A stretch of DNA of 64,000 nucleotides from contig NZ_OY726394.1 in the NCBI RefSeq assembly GCF_963378075.1, positions 1,798,001-1,862,000 of the forward strand, read 5' to 3'. Below, piece after piece: positions 30,160 through 39,364 of this stretch. Source of the DNA: Mycolicibacter sp. MU0083. GTDB lineage: Bacteria; Actinomycetota; Actinomycetes; Mycobacteriales; Mycobacteriaceae. The notes below the pieces were generated by a model, which ran no database searches, was not told the DNA's origin, and was given only the letters and a program-made list of their open reading frames with translations. The position numbers and the translations under genes are program-made. Numbering within the stretch: position 1 is the first letter of the stretch; the number at the start of each line of letters is the position of its first letter.

Positions 30160-33100
30160 TCACGGCATCGCGGCTGCCCAAGCGCGATGCCCGTCGAAAC
30201 CCAGCGCATCGGCCAGATCGCGGTAGCGGTCGCGGAGATCCGTATAGGCCGGGTGGTCGCCGTGCGCGCGGGCCAGGAGTGCGCGTAGCCGCAGCAACCA
30301 GATGTCCCGGATCACCAGGTTGTCCTCGGCGGGCGCGGTCGCCAGAAATTCGATTGCGGTGGCGGCTTCGGCCAGGTCGGCTTCGGTGCCGTTGTCGATC
30401 AGGCTCTCGGCGAGGATGTTCGTCGCGTGAAATCCCCAGCCGAATAGTTGGCCGTCGTTCACCAGTTGTCTGGTGATGCTGCGGATCATCGGGATGGCAA
30501 GAGCGCGGTCGCCGTGGCGCCCCAGTTCCCGCGCCAGGAATATCAGCGTGATCGGGAATTCGCCCACCTGCGTGATTCCGGCCAGAATCTGCTGTCCGCG
30601 GTCGCGTTCGGCGGCGGTGTCGCGGTGCAACAGCCAAAAACCCAACGTCTGCCGGGCCTTGGCCACGGTGTAGTCGTCACCGGATCGTTCGGCGTAACGG
30701 ACGGCTTCTTCGATGTCTCGCCCGGCGGTGTCATCGGCGGCCAAGACGCCGTACCCGATACCGCTCTGGTACACGAAGGCCACCACCACCACGAAGGACA
30801 ACGGGTCGATCGTGCGGGCCATCGCCAGTGCGCGCTGCTGGTCGTCGCGCCAGCCGGCGTGCCCCAGCCGCCAACGGGCGATGGCGCGCTCGGACAGCAC
30901 CACCGCCAGCGGCGAACCGAGCAGGAACCCGCCCATCGTCGGGTCACCGGCGGCCAGGTCGACCACCCGTTGTGTCCACGCCGCCACCTCCTCCCAATGG
31001 CCGTTCTCGATCTTGGTGAAGATGGGTGCAAACGACAGTCCGACCGTCAATGCGGGATCGCCGATCGAGGTGAGTAGCGCCATCGCCTCGGTGGCGCGTT
31101 GCGCGGCTCGGTGCGTCCGGTCGTGATAGACGTCGTCGATCACCAACCCGGCCATGGCGATCGCCAGTGACGGTTTGTCCTCGGGTGCCGTGCACAACTC
31201 GCTCAGCTCGTCGAATCGTGTTGTGCCATCGGTGATATCGGATCTCCAGGTGATCCCGCACAGCATGGTGCGGGGCGCGATCCGCATCGCGGCGCGGCCC
31301 GGATCGTCGGCGGGCAGCGCGTCGGCGATCCGCTCGGCCCGCTCCCAGCTCTGTCGCGCCGCGTTGATGTCGCGGTCCATCGCCCAGGCCGCGGCGCGCA
31401 GATGCCACCCGTAGGCGCCGTGGCGGTCGCCGGCGGACTCCAGGTGTTCGGCGATCAACGCGGCGTTCTGGTCGGCTGCCCCGGGTTCGCGGGCCTCGAT
31501 GGCCGCCGCCACCCGACGGTGCAGCTCGGCGCGGTCGGACTTCAACTGGGCCTCGTAGGCGACCATCCGGACCAGCGGATGCCGAAACGCGTAGTCGGCG
31601 TCCGGGGCCACCGGAACGGCCTCGATCAGTTCGGCGTGGATGAGATCCTCGACGCACGGGTCGACGCCGAGCGCGGCCAGCAGATCACCGCTGAAGCGCG
31701 ACCCGATGACCGCGGCGGCGGCCAGGGTGCGTTTGGCCGTCGAACCGAGCCGGTCGATGCGGGCGGCCAGCGTCGACTGCAGGGTCGCCGGAACCCGCAG
31801 CTCAGCGGTCGCGGTATGGCACACGTAGCTGCCGCGTTCACCGACCAACACCCCGCGCTGCCCGAGTTCGCGGGTGATCTCCTCGGCGAACAACGGGTTG
31901 CCGGCCGACTGTTCGGCGATCACCCCGGCGACGGCGGTCACCGACGGGTGCGCACCGACCAGGTCGTCCACCAGCAGGGCGGTCTCGCGGGCGCTCAGCG
32001 GTTGCAGGGCCACCGTCCGCACGCCCGGCGCCTGTTGGAGAGCACCGCGGTACTCGGGCCGACAGGTGATCAGCGCCAGCGAGCAGGTTTCGGCGATGAC
32101 GGCCAGGAAATCGACCAGCATCGACTCACTGACCTTGTCGATCCAGTGCACGTCCTCGACGACGAAGATCGCCGGATGGGTGCGGGCGACCTGCACGGTG
32201 TGGATCAGTGCGGTCAGGCGGCGGCGACGCGCATCCGGGTCGATTCGGGGCAGTTCGGAACCGGGTTCGACGACGCCGAGCACATCATCGAGCAGCAGCA
32301 TGTCCTCGGGATCGGCGCCCGGAGCCCGTTCGCGCATGGTCGCACGCACCTGTGCGTCGTCGAGCGCCCCGACCCGTGCCACCGCGCGCAGCAGTCGTGC
32401 GACCGCGACGAACGCGATATCGGTGGTGTGCGCCTCGCAGAACGCCGAGAACACCTCGATGCCGAGATGTCTGGCGGTCTGCACCACTTCGTCGACCAAC
32501 CGGGTCTTGCCGATCCCGGCGGAGCCCACCACACATGCCGCGGCGCCGTGCCCGTGCACCGACCGGCCCAGCATCGCCTCCAGCGCCGCCAGTTCGGCGT
32601 CGCGCCCCACCAGTTTCGATTCCGAGGACCGGTCACGTGCGCGCCGCGGTGCCACGCTGAGCAAGCGGCGGGCCGGGACCGGATGGTCGATGCCCTTGAT
32701 ACGCACCATCTCCGGTTCGGCCAGTACCGACACTGCGGTGACCAGTTGTGCCGTGGCCGCACTGAGCATCACGCCACCCGGCGGTGCGACGGACTCCATC
32801 CGCTGCGCCATCCCGACCTGCTCACCGATCGCGGTGTAACCCAGTGCGCCCGAACCGATGTCACCGACGATCACTTCTCCGGAGTTGATTCCCACCCGGA
32901 GCTGCAGGTCGATCCCGTCGCGCCCGCGTAGCTCGGCAGCCAGTCGGCGACTCTGTTCCTGAATGCCCAACGCCGCCAGGCAGGCCCGCACGGCGTGGTC
33001 TTCCAGCGCCATCGGTGCACCGAAGATTGCCATGATGCCGTCGCCGGTGAACTTGTCCACGGTGCCACCGAAGCGATGAACCACGACTGCGGCCCGCTTC

Positions 33101-33309
33101 ACCAGATCGGCCATGATCTCGCGTAACCGTTCGGTGCCCACCGCGGAGGCGATCTGCATCGAATGCACCACGTCGGCGAACAGGACGCTGACCTGCTTGT
33201 ATTCGGCGTGCTGGCCGTCGGTGGTGATGAGGGACCCGCAGCTATCGCAGAACCGTGCGCCCACCCGCGGTTCTGTGCCACATGTTGTGCATGTCGGTGT
33301 GGTGGTCAT
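30160..33309 (-). CDS. zinc-ribbon class III nucleotide cyclase fused to AAA ATPase and TPR-like repeats
   Basis: 1049 residues. The N-terminus has a zinc ribbon (C7-x2-C10, C21-x2-C24). A class III cyclase domain spans about 38-215, with metal ligands Asp46 (LFADVVHSM) and Asp90 (VDKFTGDGIMA) and Lys86. The transition-state Asn expected four residues before Arg170 is Gly166 (IGEQVGMAQRM), so activity may be weak or lost. An AAA/STAND-like ATPase follows (KLVGRDAEL, Walker A GSAGIGKT at 262-269, VEDVHWIDK Walker B region), then about 450 residues of helical repeats. This architecture is common in mycobacteria as large signalling proteins. No LuxR helix-turn-helix is seen at the C-terminus. 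Confidence 0.85.
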   Translation of the reverse strand: MTTTPTCTTCGTEPRVGARFCDSCGSLITTDGQHAEYKQVSVLFADVVHSMQIASAVGTERLREIMADLVKRAAVVVHRFGGTVDKFTGDGIMAIFGAPMALEDHAVRACLAALGIQEQSRRLAAELRGRDGIDLQLRVGINSGEVIVGDIGSGALGYTAIGEQVGMAQRMESVAPPGGVMLSAATAQLVTAVSVLAEPEMVRIKGIDHPVPARRLLSVAPRRARDRSSESKLVGRDAELAALEAMLGRSVHGHGAAACVVGSAGIGKTRLVDEVVQTARHLGIEVFSAFCEAHTTDIAFVAVARLLRAVARVGALDDAQVRATMRERAPGADPEDMLLLDDVLGVVEPGSELPRIDPDARRRRLTALIHTVQVARTHPAIFVVEDVHWIDKVSESMLVDFLAVIAETCSLALITCRPEYRGALQQAPGVRTVALQPLSARETALLVDDLVGAHPSVTAVAGVIAEQSAGNPLFAEEITRELGQRGVLVGERGSYVCHTATAELRVPATLQSTLAARIDRLGSTAKRTLAAAAVIGSRFSGDLLAALGVDPCVEDLIHAELIEAVPVAPDADYAFRHPLVRMVAYEAQLKSDRAELHRRVAAAIEAREPGAADQNAALIAEHLESAGDRHGAYGWHLRAAAWAMDRDINAARQSWERAERIADALPADDPGRAAMRIAPRTMLCGITWRSDITDGTTRFDELSELCTAPEDKPSLAIAMAGLVIDDVYHDRTHRAAQRATEAMALLTSIGDPALTVGLSFAPIFTKIENGHWEEVAAWTQRVVDLAAGDPTMGGFLLGSPLAVVLSERAIARWRLGHAGWRDDQQRALAMARTIDPLSFVVVVAFVYQSGIGYGVLAADDTAGRDIEEAVRYAERSGDDYTVAKARQTLGFWLLHRDTAAERDRGQQILAGITQVGEFPITLIFLARELGRHGDRALAIPMIRSITRQLVNDGQLFGWGFHATNILAESLIDNGTEADLAEAATAIEFLATAPAEDNLVIRDIWLLRLRALLARAHGDHPAYTDLRDRYRDLADALGFDGHRAWAAAMP

Positions 33310-33477
33310 CCGACCCCTGCCTCCGACCCCCGAAGATCAATAAGTATAGGCGCGTCTTGCCTGATGGAAAGGGGTTCTGCAGGGTGGATCAGGCGGCGCC
33401 GGTTCGGGACGGTCGTCGGCGTCTGCGGCCCGCGGCACTCACCGTGCGTTGTGAGCGGTGTCGAATCCGGTCACGGC

Positions 33478-33816
33478 TCAGACCGCTCCACCGCATCCGC
33501 CCGGCGGTGCCGGCGGCGGCACCGGCGTCCCATTGTCGATGACGCACTCGGCGCCGTTGGGGCCGCCGTTGGTGCCGGCCAGTCCGTTCGGGTTGCCGTA
33601 GAGCGGGATACCCCACTGGCGGGTGTGCCAATAGCTGCCGTCGGGGTAGCGTTCGCCGTCGCAGAAACCCATCCAAATGGGGGATCCCATCGAACCGCCC
33701 GCGCATTCGCCGGTCGACGGGTTCGGGATATGCGGGTCGGCTGCCGCGGTGGGGCCGCCCCCGATTGCGACGGCGGCCGCAATACCTGCGGTCAGTGCTA
33801 TGCGGATTGATTTCAT
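33478..33816 (-). CDS. small secreted cysteine-containing protein
   Basis: 112 residues with a Sec signal (MKSIRIALTAGIAAAVAIGG, cleavage after TAAA or TAAADP). The mature part has four cysteines in the order CAGG, GFC, AEC and GGC, with motifs YPDGSYWHTRQWG. It resembles the protein at 38580-38909 (C-x-GG, G-x-C-x-G, YxDGSxW), so the two belong to one small family. The C-terminus is proline-rich (VPPPAPPGGCGG). ATG 33831 (MVMIGMKS) is an alternative start. Function unknown. Confidence 0.7.
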   Translation of the reverse strand: MKSIRIALTAGIAAAVAIGGGPTAAADPHIPNPSTGECAGGSMGSPIWMGFCDGERYPDGSYWHTRQWGIPLYGNPNGLAGTNGGPNGAECVIDNGTPVPPPAPPGGCGGAV

Positions 33817-33881
33817 ACCGATCATCACCATTCGCTCGATTCCGTTGTAGGAGTTGAGAAACCCGTTCCGACGGGCGCAGC

Positions 33882-34142
33882 TCAGGGGTAGGTGGTGACC
33901 TGGTGACATTCTCGGGTGACGACGTCGCACTGGACCGGGTTGGTGGTCCAACCGCCGTAGGTTCCCGGTGTGTTCCAGGTGGGCATGAGTGGGCCGTGGT
34001 ACGGCGGGGTGCCCTCGCAGTTCCAGTCGCCCTGGAACAGGCAGCGTGGTGCCGCCTCGGCCGCGGGAGTGGCAGCCGGGAAGCCGGCGCCGACGGCCGC
34101 ACCCACCGCCGCGACTAGTGCATATCTGGCAATCCGGTTCAT
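33882..34142 (-). CDS. small secreted cysteine-containing protein
   Basis: 86 residues starting MNRIARYALVAAVGAAVGAG, a Sec signal with cleavage near AEAA/PR at about residue 32. The short mature peptide has four cysteines (RCLF, NCEG, QCDV, ECHQ) and ends VTTYP. An upstream in-frame start at 34184 would add 14 residues before the signal and is less likely. It lies between another small secreted protein gene and a proline-rich membrane protein gene, all on the minus strand. No family recognised. Confidence 0.65.
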   Translation of the reverse strand: MNRIARYALVAAVGAAVGAGFPAATPAAEAAPRCLFQGDWNCEGTPPYHGPLMPTWNTPGTYGGWTTNPVQCDVVTRECHQVTTYP

Positions 34143-34194
34143 CGTGAACACCTCCACGACCGGTATATCGGGTCGCACCGACAAGTCGCCACTG

Positions 34195-34782
34195 TCAGAT
34201 GCCGTGGCAACCGTCTTTGAGTACCAGTTCGACGACCACCATGGCTTCGTCGTAGTCGTCGTAGATGTTCCGGTCGAGCAGGGTCAACGCCAGATCGACG
34301 GGTTGCATCTGCGGGTGCTTGTGGTGCAGTGAGCAGATGAGGGGCTCGGCGATGCGCGCCTGTGGGGTGGCCAGCGGCGGGACCGAGGTGGCGATGGCGG
34401 GCGGTGGCGCCGGGGCGGGCACCGTCACGGTAGGAGGAGGGGCAGGTTGGGTGACCGTCACCGTTGCCGGCGGCTCGGGCGGGGTCGGCGCTAACGCGAC
34501 GTCGGGCGTGCGAGCCGACGCGGGGCCGGCGGTGTCCGGCGTCGGTGCGGTGCTGCGGCCGAGGAAGAACGCCGCGGCCGCCACCGCCCCAGCCGCCAAC
34601 AGCACGAGCGCGACGATCCACGCCGGCCGGAGCCGCGGCGGCTGGTAGTCGACGACCGGTATCGATGTGGTGTGGTCGCTGTACGCGAGGGGGCCGTCGG
34701 CGACCGTGTGCGCCGGGTCCAGCTCGGTGGTGGGCAGCGGCTCATCGGCGGGCGCTGCAGCGGTGGCGTCGTCGTCGGACAT
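34195..34782 (-). CDS. single-pass membrane protein with proline-rich linker, unknown
   Basis: 195 residues: acidic cytoplasmic N-terminus (MSDDDATAAAPADEPLPTTE), one membrane span (WIVALVLLAAGAVAAAAFFLG, about 54-74), an 80-residue Pro/Thr/Val/Ala-rich linker (TVTVTQPAPPPTVTVPAP) and a conserved-looking C-terminal domain of about 50 residues with cysteines in LICSLHHKH and KDGCHGI. The C-terminal domain is likely extracytoplasmic. ATG 34782 is preferred to 34842, because the extra residues are basic and low in conservation. Function unknown. Confidence 0.68.
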   Translation of the reverse strand: MSDDDATAAAPADEPLPTTELDPAHTVADGPLAYSDHTTSIPVVDYQPPRLRPAWIVALVLLAAGAVAAAAFFLGRSTAPTPDTAGPASARTPDVALAPTPPEPPATVTVTQPAPPPTVTVPAPAPPPAIATSVPPLATPQARIAEPLICSLHHKHPQMQPVDLALTLLDRNIYDDYDEAMVVVELVLKDGCHGI

Positions 34783-34875
34783 GGCCGAACCGTATCCGGT
34801 GGTTACGACGCTTATCGTTCGCCGTCGACGACGGGAGCGCATCAGCGTCAGCGCGGCGGGGGCGGCCCGGAAGGG

Positions 34876-35562
34876 TCACCAGCCCCGCTCGCGCCACTCC
34901 GCCAGATGCGGCCGCTCGGCGCCCAGTGTGGTGTCGTCGCCGTGGCCGGGATAGACCACGGTGTCGTCGCCGAACCGGTCGAACAACTTGCGGCTGACAT
35001 CCCCGAGCAGGCGCTCGAAATCGCCTTCCTGCCACGTCTTCCCGACACCACCCGGAAACAGGCAGTCGCCGGTGAACAGCTGCGTCACCCCGCCGGTGGC
35101 CGCACCGTCCAACGCCAGCGCCACCGATCCCTCGGTGTGGCCCTGCAGATGGATCACGTCGAAACTCAGGTCACCGACGGTCACGGTGTCCCCGTCGGCC
35201 AGGATGCGGTCCGGTGTCACCGGCAGCGGCTCGGCGTCCAGGGCGTGCGCCGCGGTCGGCGCCCCGGTGGCCTCGACCACCGCGGTCAGCGCCTGCCAGT
35301 GATCGAAGTGCTGGTGGCTGGTGACGATCAGCGCCACGTCAGGGGCGTGCTCGCGGACCAGCGCCACGAGGTCCTCGGCGTCGTTGGCGGCGTCGATCAA
35401 CAGTGTCTTGCCGGTGTTGGTGCAGGTCACCAGGTAGGCGTTGTTGTCCATCGGGCCCACCGAGGCTTTGATGATGGACGCTGCGGGCAGGACCCGGCGG
35501 GCCGCGGTGCCAGCTTCGACGTGCCCGGTGTAGTCGTCGTCGACCGAGATCTTGGAGGTCAT
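34876..35562 (-). CDS. metallo-beta-lactamase-fold hydrolase (Rv1637c-like)
   Basis: 228-residue glyoxalase II-like hydrolase. The zinc motif is VTSHQHFDHWQAL (HxHxDH), with further ligands in LQGHTEGSV, FTGDCLFPGG and VYPGHGDDT. A thioester such as S-lactoyl-mycothiol is a plausible substrate but cannot be read directly. ATG 35562 is selected (MTSKISVDDDYTG); the frame continues far upstream opposite uvrA. It is divergent from uvrA with 57 bp between starts, as in the recalled Rv1637c-uvrA pair. Confidence 0.86.
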   Translation of the reverse strand: MTSKISVDDDYTGHVEAGTAARRVLPAASIIKASVGPMDNNAYLVTCTNTGKTLLIDAANDAEDLVALVREHAPDVALIVTSHQHFDHWQALTAVVEATGAPTAAHALDAEPLPVTPDRILADGDTVTVGDLSFDVIHLQGHTEGSVALALDGAATGGVTQLFTGDCLFPGGVGKTWQEGDFERLLGDVSRKLFDRFGDDTVVYPGHGDDTTLGAERPHLAEWRERGW

Positions 35563-35619
35563 GGCTGCCACGGTACTGGCCGTGAGCTGCGTGTCGGTAC
35601 CGCCGCCTAGCATGGACGA

Positions 35620-38535
35620 GTGGCTGACCGGCTGATCGTCAAGGGCGCGCGTGAACACAACCTGCGCAGTGTGGACCTGGATCTGCCGCGCGACGCGCTG
35701 ATCGTGTTCACCGGACTCTCCGGCTCGGGCAAGTCGTCGCTGGCCTTCGACACCATCTTCGCCGAGGGGCAGCGCCGCTACGTCGAATCCCTGTCGGCCT
35801 ATGCCCGCCAATTCCTCGGCCAGATGGACAAGCCCGACGTCGACTTCATCGAGGGCCTGTCGCCGGCGGTCTCCATCGACCAGAAATCCACCAACCGCAA
35901 CCCGCGCTCGACGGTCGGCACCATCACCGAGGTCTACGACTACCTGCGACTGCTCTACGCCCGCGCCGGCACCCCGCACTGCCCGGTCTGCGGTGAGCGG
36001 ATCGCCCGCCAGACCCCGCAGCAGATCGTCGACCAGGTACTGGCCATGGATGAGGGGCTGCGGTTCCAGGTGCTGGCGCCGGTGGTGCGCACCCGAAAGG
36101 GCGAGTTCGTCGACCTGTTCGAGAAGCTCAACACCCAGGGCTACAGCCGGGTGCGGGTCGACGGCGTGGTGCATTCCCTCACCGACCCGCCCAAGCTCAA
36201 GAAACAGGAGAAGCACGACGTCGACGTCGTGGTGGACCGGCTCGCCGTCAAGGAATCGGCCAAGCAGCGGCTCACCGACTCGATCGAGACCGCCCTGGGC
36301 CTGGCCGACGGCATCGTGGTGCTGGAGTTCGTCGACCGCGACGACGAGCACCCGCAGCGCGAGCAGCGGTTCTCCGAGAAGCTGGCCTGCCCCAACGCCC
36401 ACCCGCTGGCCGTCGACGACCTGGAGCCGCGGTCGTTCTCGTTCAACTCGCCCTACGGCGCCTGCCCGGAATGCGCCGGCCTCGGTATCCGCAAAGAGGT
36501 CGACGCCGACCTGGTGGTTCCCGACCCCGAACGCACCCTGGCCGAGGGCGCGGTGGTGCCGTGGTCGATGGGGCCCACCAGCGAATACTTCACCCGGATG
36601 ATGGCCAGTCTCGGTGAGGCGATGGGCTTCGACGTCGACACCCCCTGGCGCAAGCTGCCCGCCAAGGCCCGCAAGGCCATCCTGGAGGGCTCCGACGAAC
36701 AGGTGCACGTCCGCTACCGCAACCGGTACGGCCGGACCCGCTCCTACTACACCGATTTCGAAGGTGTGATGGCGTTCCTGCAACGCAAGATGGAGCAGAC
36801 CGAATCCGAGCAGATGAAGGAACGCTACGCCGGGTTCATGCGCGACGTACCGTGCCCGGAATGCGCCGGCACCCGGCTCAAGCCGGAGATCCTGGCGGTC
36901 ACCATGGCCGCCGGCGACTACGGCAGCAAATCCATTGCGCAGGTGTGTGACCTGTCCATCGCGGACTGCGCGGACTTCCTCAACGCGCTGACCCTGGGTG
37001 CGCGAGAGCAGGCGATCGCCGGGCAGGTGCTCAAGGAGATCCAGTCCCGGCTGAGCTTTTTGCTCGACGTCGGACTGGAATACCTGACCCTGTCGCGGGC
37101 CGCCGGAACGCTCTCCGGCGGTGAGGCACAACGCATTCGGCTGGCCACCCAGATCGGCTCCGGGCTGGTCGGGGTGCTCTACGTGCTCGACGAGCCGTCG
37201 ATCGGCCTGCATCAGCGCGACAACCGGCGGCTGATCGAGACCCTGGTCCGGCTGCGCGATCTGGGCAACACGTTGATCGTCGTCGAACACGACCTGGACA
37301 CCATCGCCCACGCGGACTGGATCGTCGACATCGGGCCGGCGGCCGGCGAGCACGGCGGCAAGATCGTGCACAGCGGCCCGTATTCCGAGCTGTTGACCAA
37401 CGCCGATTCCATCACCGGGGCGTACCTGTCCGGTGCGAAAACCATTGCAGTGCCCGAAAACCGGCGCAAGGCCGACCCCAAACGCCAACTCGGGGTGGTC
37501 GGCGCCCGCGAACACAACCTGTCCGGGGTGGACGTGGCGTTCCCGCTCGGGGTGCTCACCGCGGTCACCGGGGTCTCCGGGTCCGGCAAATCCACCCTGG
37601 TCAACGACATCCTGGCCACCGTGCTGGCCAACAAGCTCAACGGCGCCCGGCTGGTCCCGGGCCGGCACACCCGCATCACCGGCCTGGATCACCTGGACAA
37701 ACTGGTGCGCGTCGACCAGTCACCGATCGGGCGCACCCCGCGCTCCAACCCGGCCACCTACACCGGGGTGTTCGACAAAATCCGCACCCTGTTCGCCGCC
37801 ACCACCGAAGCCAAGGTCCGCGGGTACCAGCCCGGCCGGTTCTCCTTCAACGTCAAGGGCGGCCGCTGCGAGGCGTGCACCGGCGACGGCACCATCAAGA
37901 TCGAGATGAACTTCCTGCCGGATGTCTATGTGCCCTGCGAGGTCTGCCACGGTGCCCGCTACAACCGGGAGACCCTGGAGGTGCACTACAAGGGCAAGAC
38001 CATCGCCGAGGTGCTGGACATGTCCATCGAGGAGGCGGCGGAGTTCTTCGAGCCCATCTCCTCGATCCACCGTTACCTGCGCACCCTGGTCGAGGTCGGA
38101 CTGGGCTATGTGCGGCTGGGGCAGCCGGCGCCGACGCTGTCCGGGGGAGAGGCGCAGCGCGTCAAACTGGCCTCCGAGCTGCAGAAGCGTTCCACCGGGC
38201 GCACCGTCTACATCCTCGATGAACCCACCACCGGTCTGCACTTCGAGGACATCGCCAAGCTGCTGGTGGTCATCAACGGGCTGGTGGACAAGGGCAACAC
38301 CGTGATCGTCATCGAGCACAACCTGGACGTCATCAAGACCGCGGACTGGATCATCGACATGGGTCCGGAGGGCGGTTCCGGCGGCGGCACGGTGGTGGCC
38401 ACCGGAACGCCCGAGGACGTGCTGGCGGTGCCGGAGAGCTACACCGGCAAGTTCCTCGCCGAGATCCTGGGGGCGGCGGCGAAACCGGCCAAGGCGACCA
38501 AGACGGCGAAGGGTCGGCGGAAGACCAGCGCGTAG
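35620..38535 (+). CDS. uvrA: excinuclease ABC subunit A
   Basis: 971-residue dimeric ATPase that finds bulky DNA lesions and loads UvrB. It has two ABC modules: Walker A motifs [12 protein letters not shown] (near residue 34) and [12 protein letters not shown] (near 650), and signature motifs LSGGEAQRI and LSGGEAQRV. Zinc-finger cysteines are visible in [14 protein letters not shown] twice, and CEACTGDG with [13 protein letters not shown] 35620 yields [16 protein letters not shown], the normal bacterial start. The lysine/alanine-rich tail [14 protein letters not shown] is a small extension. Confidence 0.97.
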   Translation: MADRLIVKGAREHNLRSVDLDLPRDALIVFTGLSGSGKSSLAFDTIFAEGQRRYVESLSAYARQFLGQMDKPDVDFIEGLSPAVSIDQKSTNRNPRSTVGTITEVYDYLRLLYARAGTPHCPVCGERIARQTPQQIVDQVLAMDEGLRFQVLAPVVRTRKGEFVDLFEKLNTQGYSRVRVDGVVHSLTDPPKLKKQEKHDVDVVVDRLAVKESAKQRLTDSIETALGLADGIVVLEFVDRDDEHPQREQRFSEKLACPNAHPLAVDDLEPRSFSFNSPYGACPECAGLGIRKEVDADLVVPDPERTLAEGAVVPWSMGPTSEYFTRMMASLGEAMGFDVDTPWRKLPAKARKAILEGSDEQVHVRYRNRYGRTRSYYTDFEGVMAFLQRKMEQTESEQMKERYAGFMRDVPCPECAGTRLKPEILAVTMAAGDYGSKSIAQVCDLSIADCADFLNALTLGAREQAIAGQVLKEIQSRLSFLLDVGLEYLTLSRAAGTLSGGEAQRIRLATQIGSGLVGVLYVLDEPSIGLHQRDNRRLIETLVRLRDLGNTLIVVEHDLDTIAHADWIVDIGPAAGEHGGKIVHSGPYSELLTNADSITGAYLSGAKTIAVPENRRKADPKRQLGVVGAREHNLSGVDVAFPLGVLTAVTGVSGSGKSTLVNDILATVLANKLNGARLVPGRHTRITGLDHLDKLVRVDQSPIGRTPRSNPATYTGVFDKIRTLFAATTEAKVRGYQPGRFSFNVKGGRCEACTGDGTIKIEMNFLPDVYVPCEVCHGARYNRETLEVHYKGKTIAEVLDMSIEEAAEFFEPISSIHRYLRTLVEVGLGYVRLGQPAPTLSGGEAQRVKLASELQKRSTGRTVYILDEPTTGLHFEDIAKLLVVINGLVDKGNTVIVIEHNLDVIKTADWIIDMGPEGGSGGGTVVATGTPEDVLAVPESYTGKFLAEILGAAAKPAKATKTAKGRRKTSA

Positions 38536-38579
38536 CGGTTGTCTCCCCGGATGATTCGCGGGTGTCGGGCCGTGTCGAC

Positions 38580-38909
38580 TTACGGAAGCATCTGGTAGAA
38601 GCCGTCCCATTCACCGCCACAGGCACCCGGACGAGCACGCGTCCAGACGTCGTTGGACATGCGGCAACTCTGGTCGACTTTGCCCGAATCCGGTGAGCCC
38701 ACCAAGAGCATGGTGGCTTGAGTCCATCGACTGCCATCGGCGTAGGGGATGCCGGCACACAGACGTCCGGTGTGTATCGGCACATCGCCGCCCGGGCAGT
38801 AGTTGTCGCGTAGCGACGGGTGGTGCGGGTCCGGGTCGGCGTGCGCCGGAACAGTCACCGCCAGCGAAACACTCAGCAGACCAAAACCTACGGCGATTGC
38901 CTTGAACAA
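38580..38909 (-). CDS. small secreted cysteine-containing protein with TTG start
   Basis: 109 residues if translated from TTG 38909 (MFKAIAVGFGLLSVSLAVTV, cleavage after AHA). AGAAGGA sits at a suitable distance upstream of the TTG, and no ATG or GTG lies in frame at the head of the signal peptide. The mature domain DPDPHHPSLRDNYCPGGDVP has four cysteines and the YADGSRW motif shared with the protein at 33478-33816. The frame extends upstream to 39218 but those residues are arginine-rich and unlike a protein. Unknown function. Confidence 0.7.
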   Translation of the reverse strand: MFKAIAVGFGLLSVSLAVTVPAHADPDPHHPSLRDNYCPGGDVPIHTGRLCAGIPYADGSRWTQATMLLVGSPDSGKVDQSCRMSNDVWTRARPGACGGEWDGFYQMLP

Positions 38910-39009
38910 CGTTGTCCTTCTCTCGTCCGAGCCTGGGATACGGGGCCGGATCAGTCGGCCTGGCTGTCGTCGGGCAGCAAGCGAAATGCTGGAGCACCGG
39001 GTAGCGGGA

Positions 39010-39189
39010 CTATAGCCCGGGAGCCGCGACGGCGAGAGTAAGCACTGCGTCCGTTTCGTACTGTTCGGCCAGTACTGCCGAGACGGCACCGGCCGGGCCG
39101 AGACGCAAGTCCTCGCAACGATTTTGGACGATTCGCGCCGCTGGCAATGGTGCGGCCGTGCTGGGATCCGTCGCGTTGACGTTGGCCAT
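39010..39189 (-). CDS. possible small ORF, 59 residues
   Basis: An ATG at 39189 opens MANVNATDPSTAAPLPAARI and the frame ends at TAG 39010 with AVLTLAVAAPGL. Amino-acid composition is protein-like, whereas the overlapping longer frame is arginine/proline-rich. There is no recognised family and no clear Shine-Dalgarno. The stretch 38910-39364 otherwise has no gene; this could be a decayed remnant. Confidence 0.25.
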   Translation of the reverse strand: MANVNATDPSTAAPLPAARIVQNRCEDLRLGPAGAVSAVLAEQYETDAVLTLAVAAPGL

Positions 39190-39214
39190 CGGACGGAGCG
39201 GTCCGGGGTGATGG

Positions 39215-39340
39215 TCATCTGGAGCTATCGGTCACTGCTTCGGTGACCACCTGGTGGACCTCATCGGCGGAGACGGGGTGCCCAAAGTCCAGCGTGGGGA
39301 TGTCCCATTCAGCGGGCCAGTGAGAAGCCGTCGGCGTCAT
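39215..39340 (-). CDS. possible small ORF, 41 residues
   Basis: ATG 39340 starts MTPTASHWPAEWDIPTLDFG and ends at TGA 39215 after EAVTDSSR. It begins 25 bp after the stop of the winged-helix gene on the same strand, so it may be a third cistron of that unit. Composition looks coding, but the length makes this uncertain. The downstream frame starting at 39218 overlaps its stop as ATGA. Confidence 0.3.
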   Translation of the reverse strand: MTPTASHWPAEWDIPTLDFGHPVSADEVHQVVTEAVTDSSR

Positions 39341-39364
39341 ATCGTCACGGTATCGGAGCCCGCC

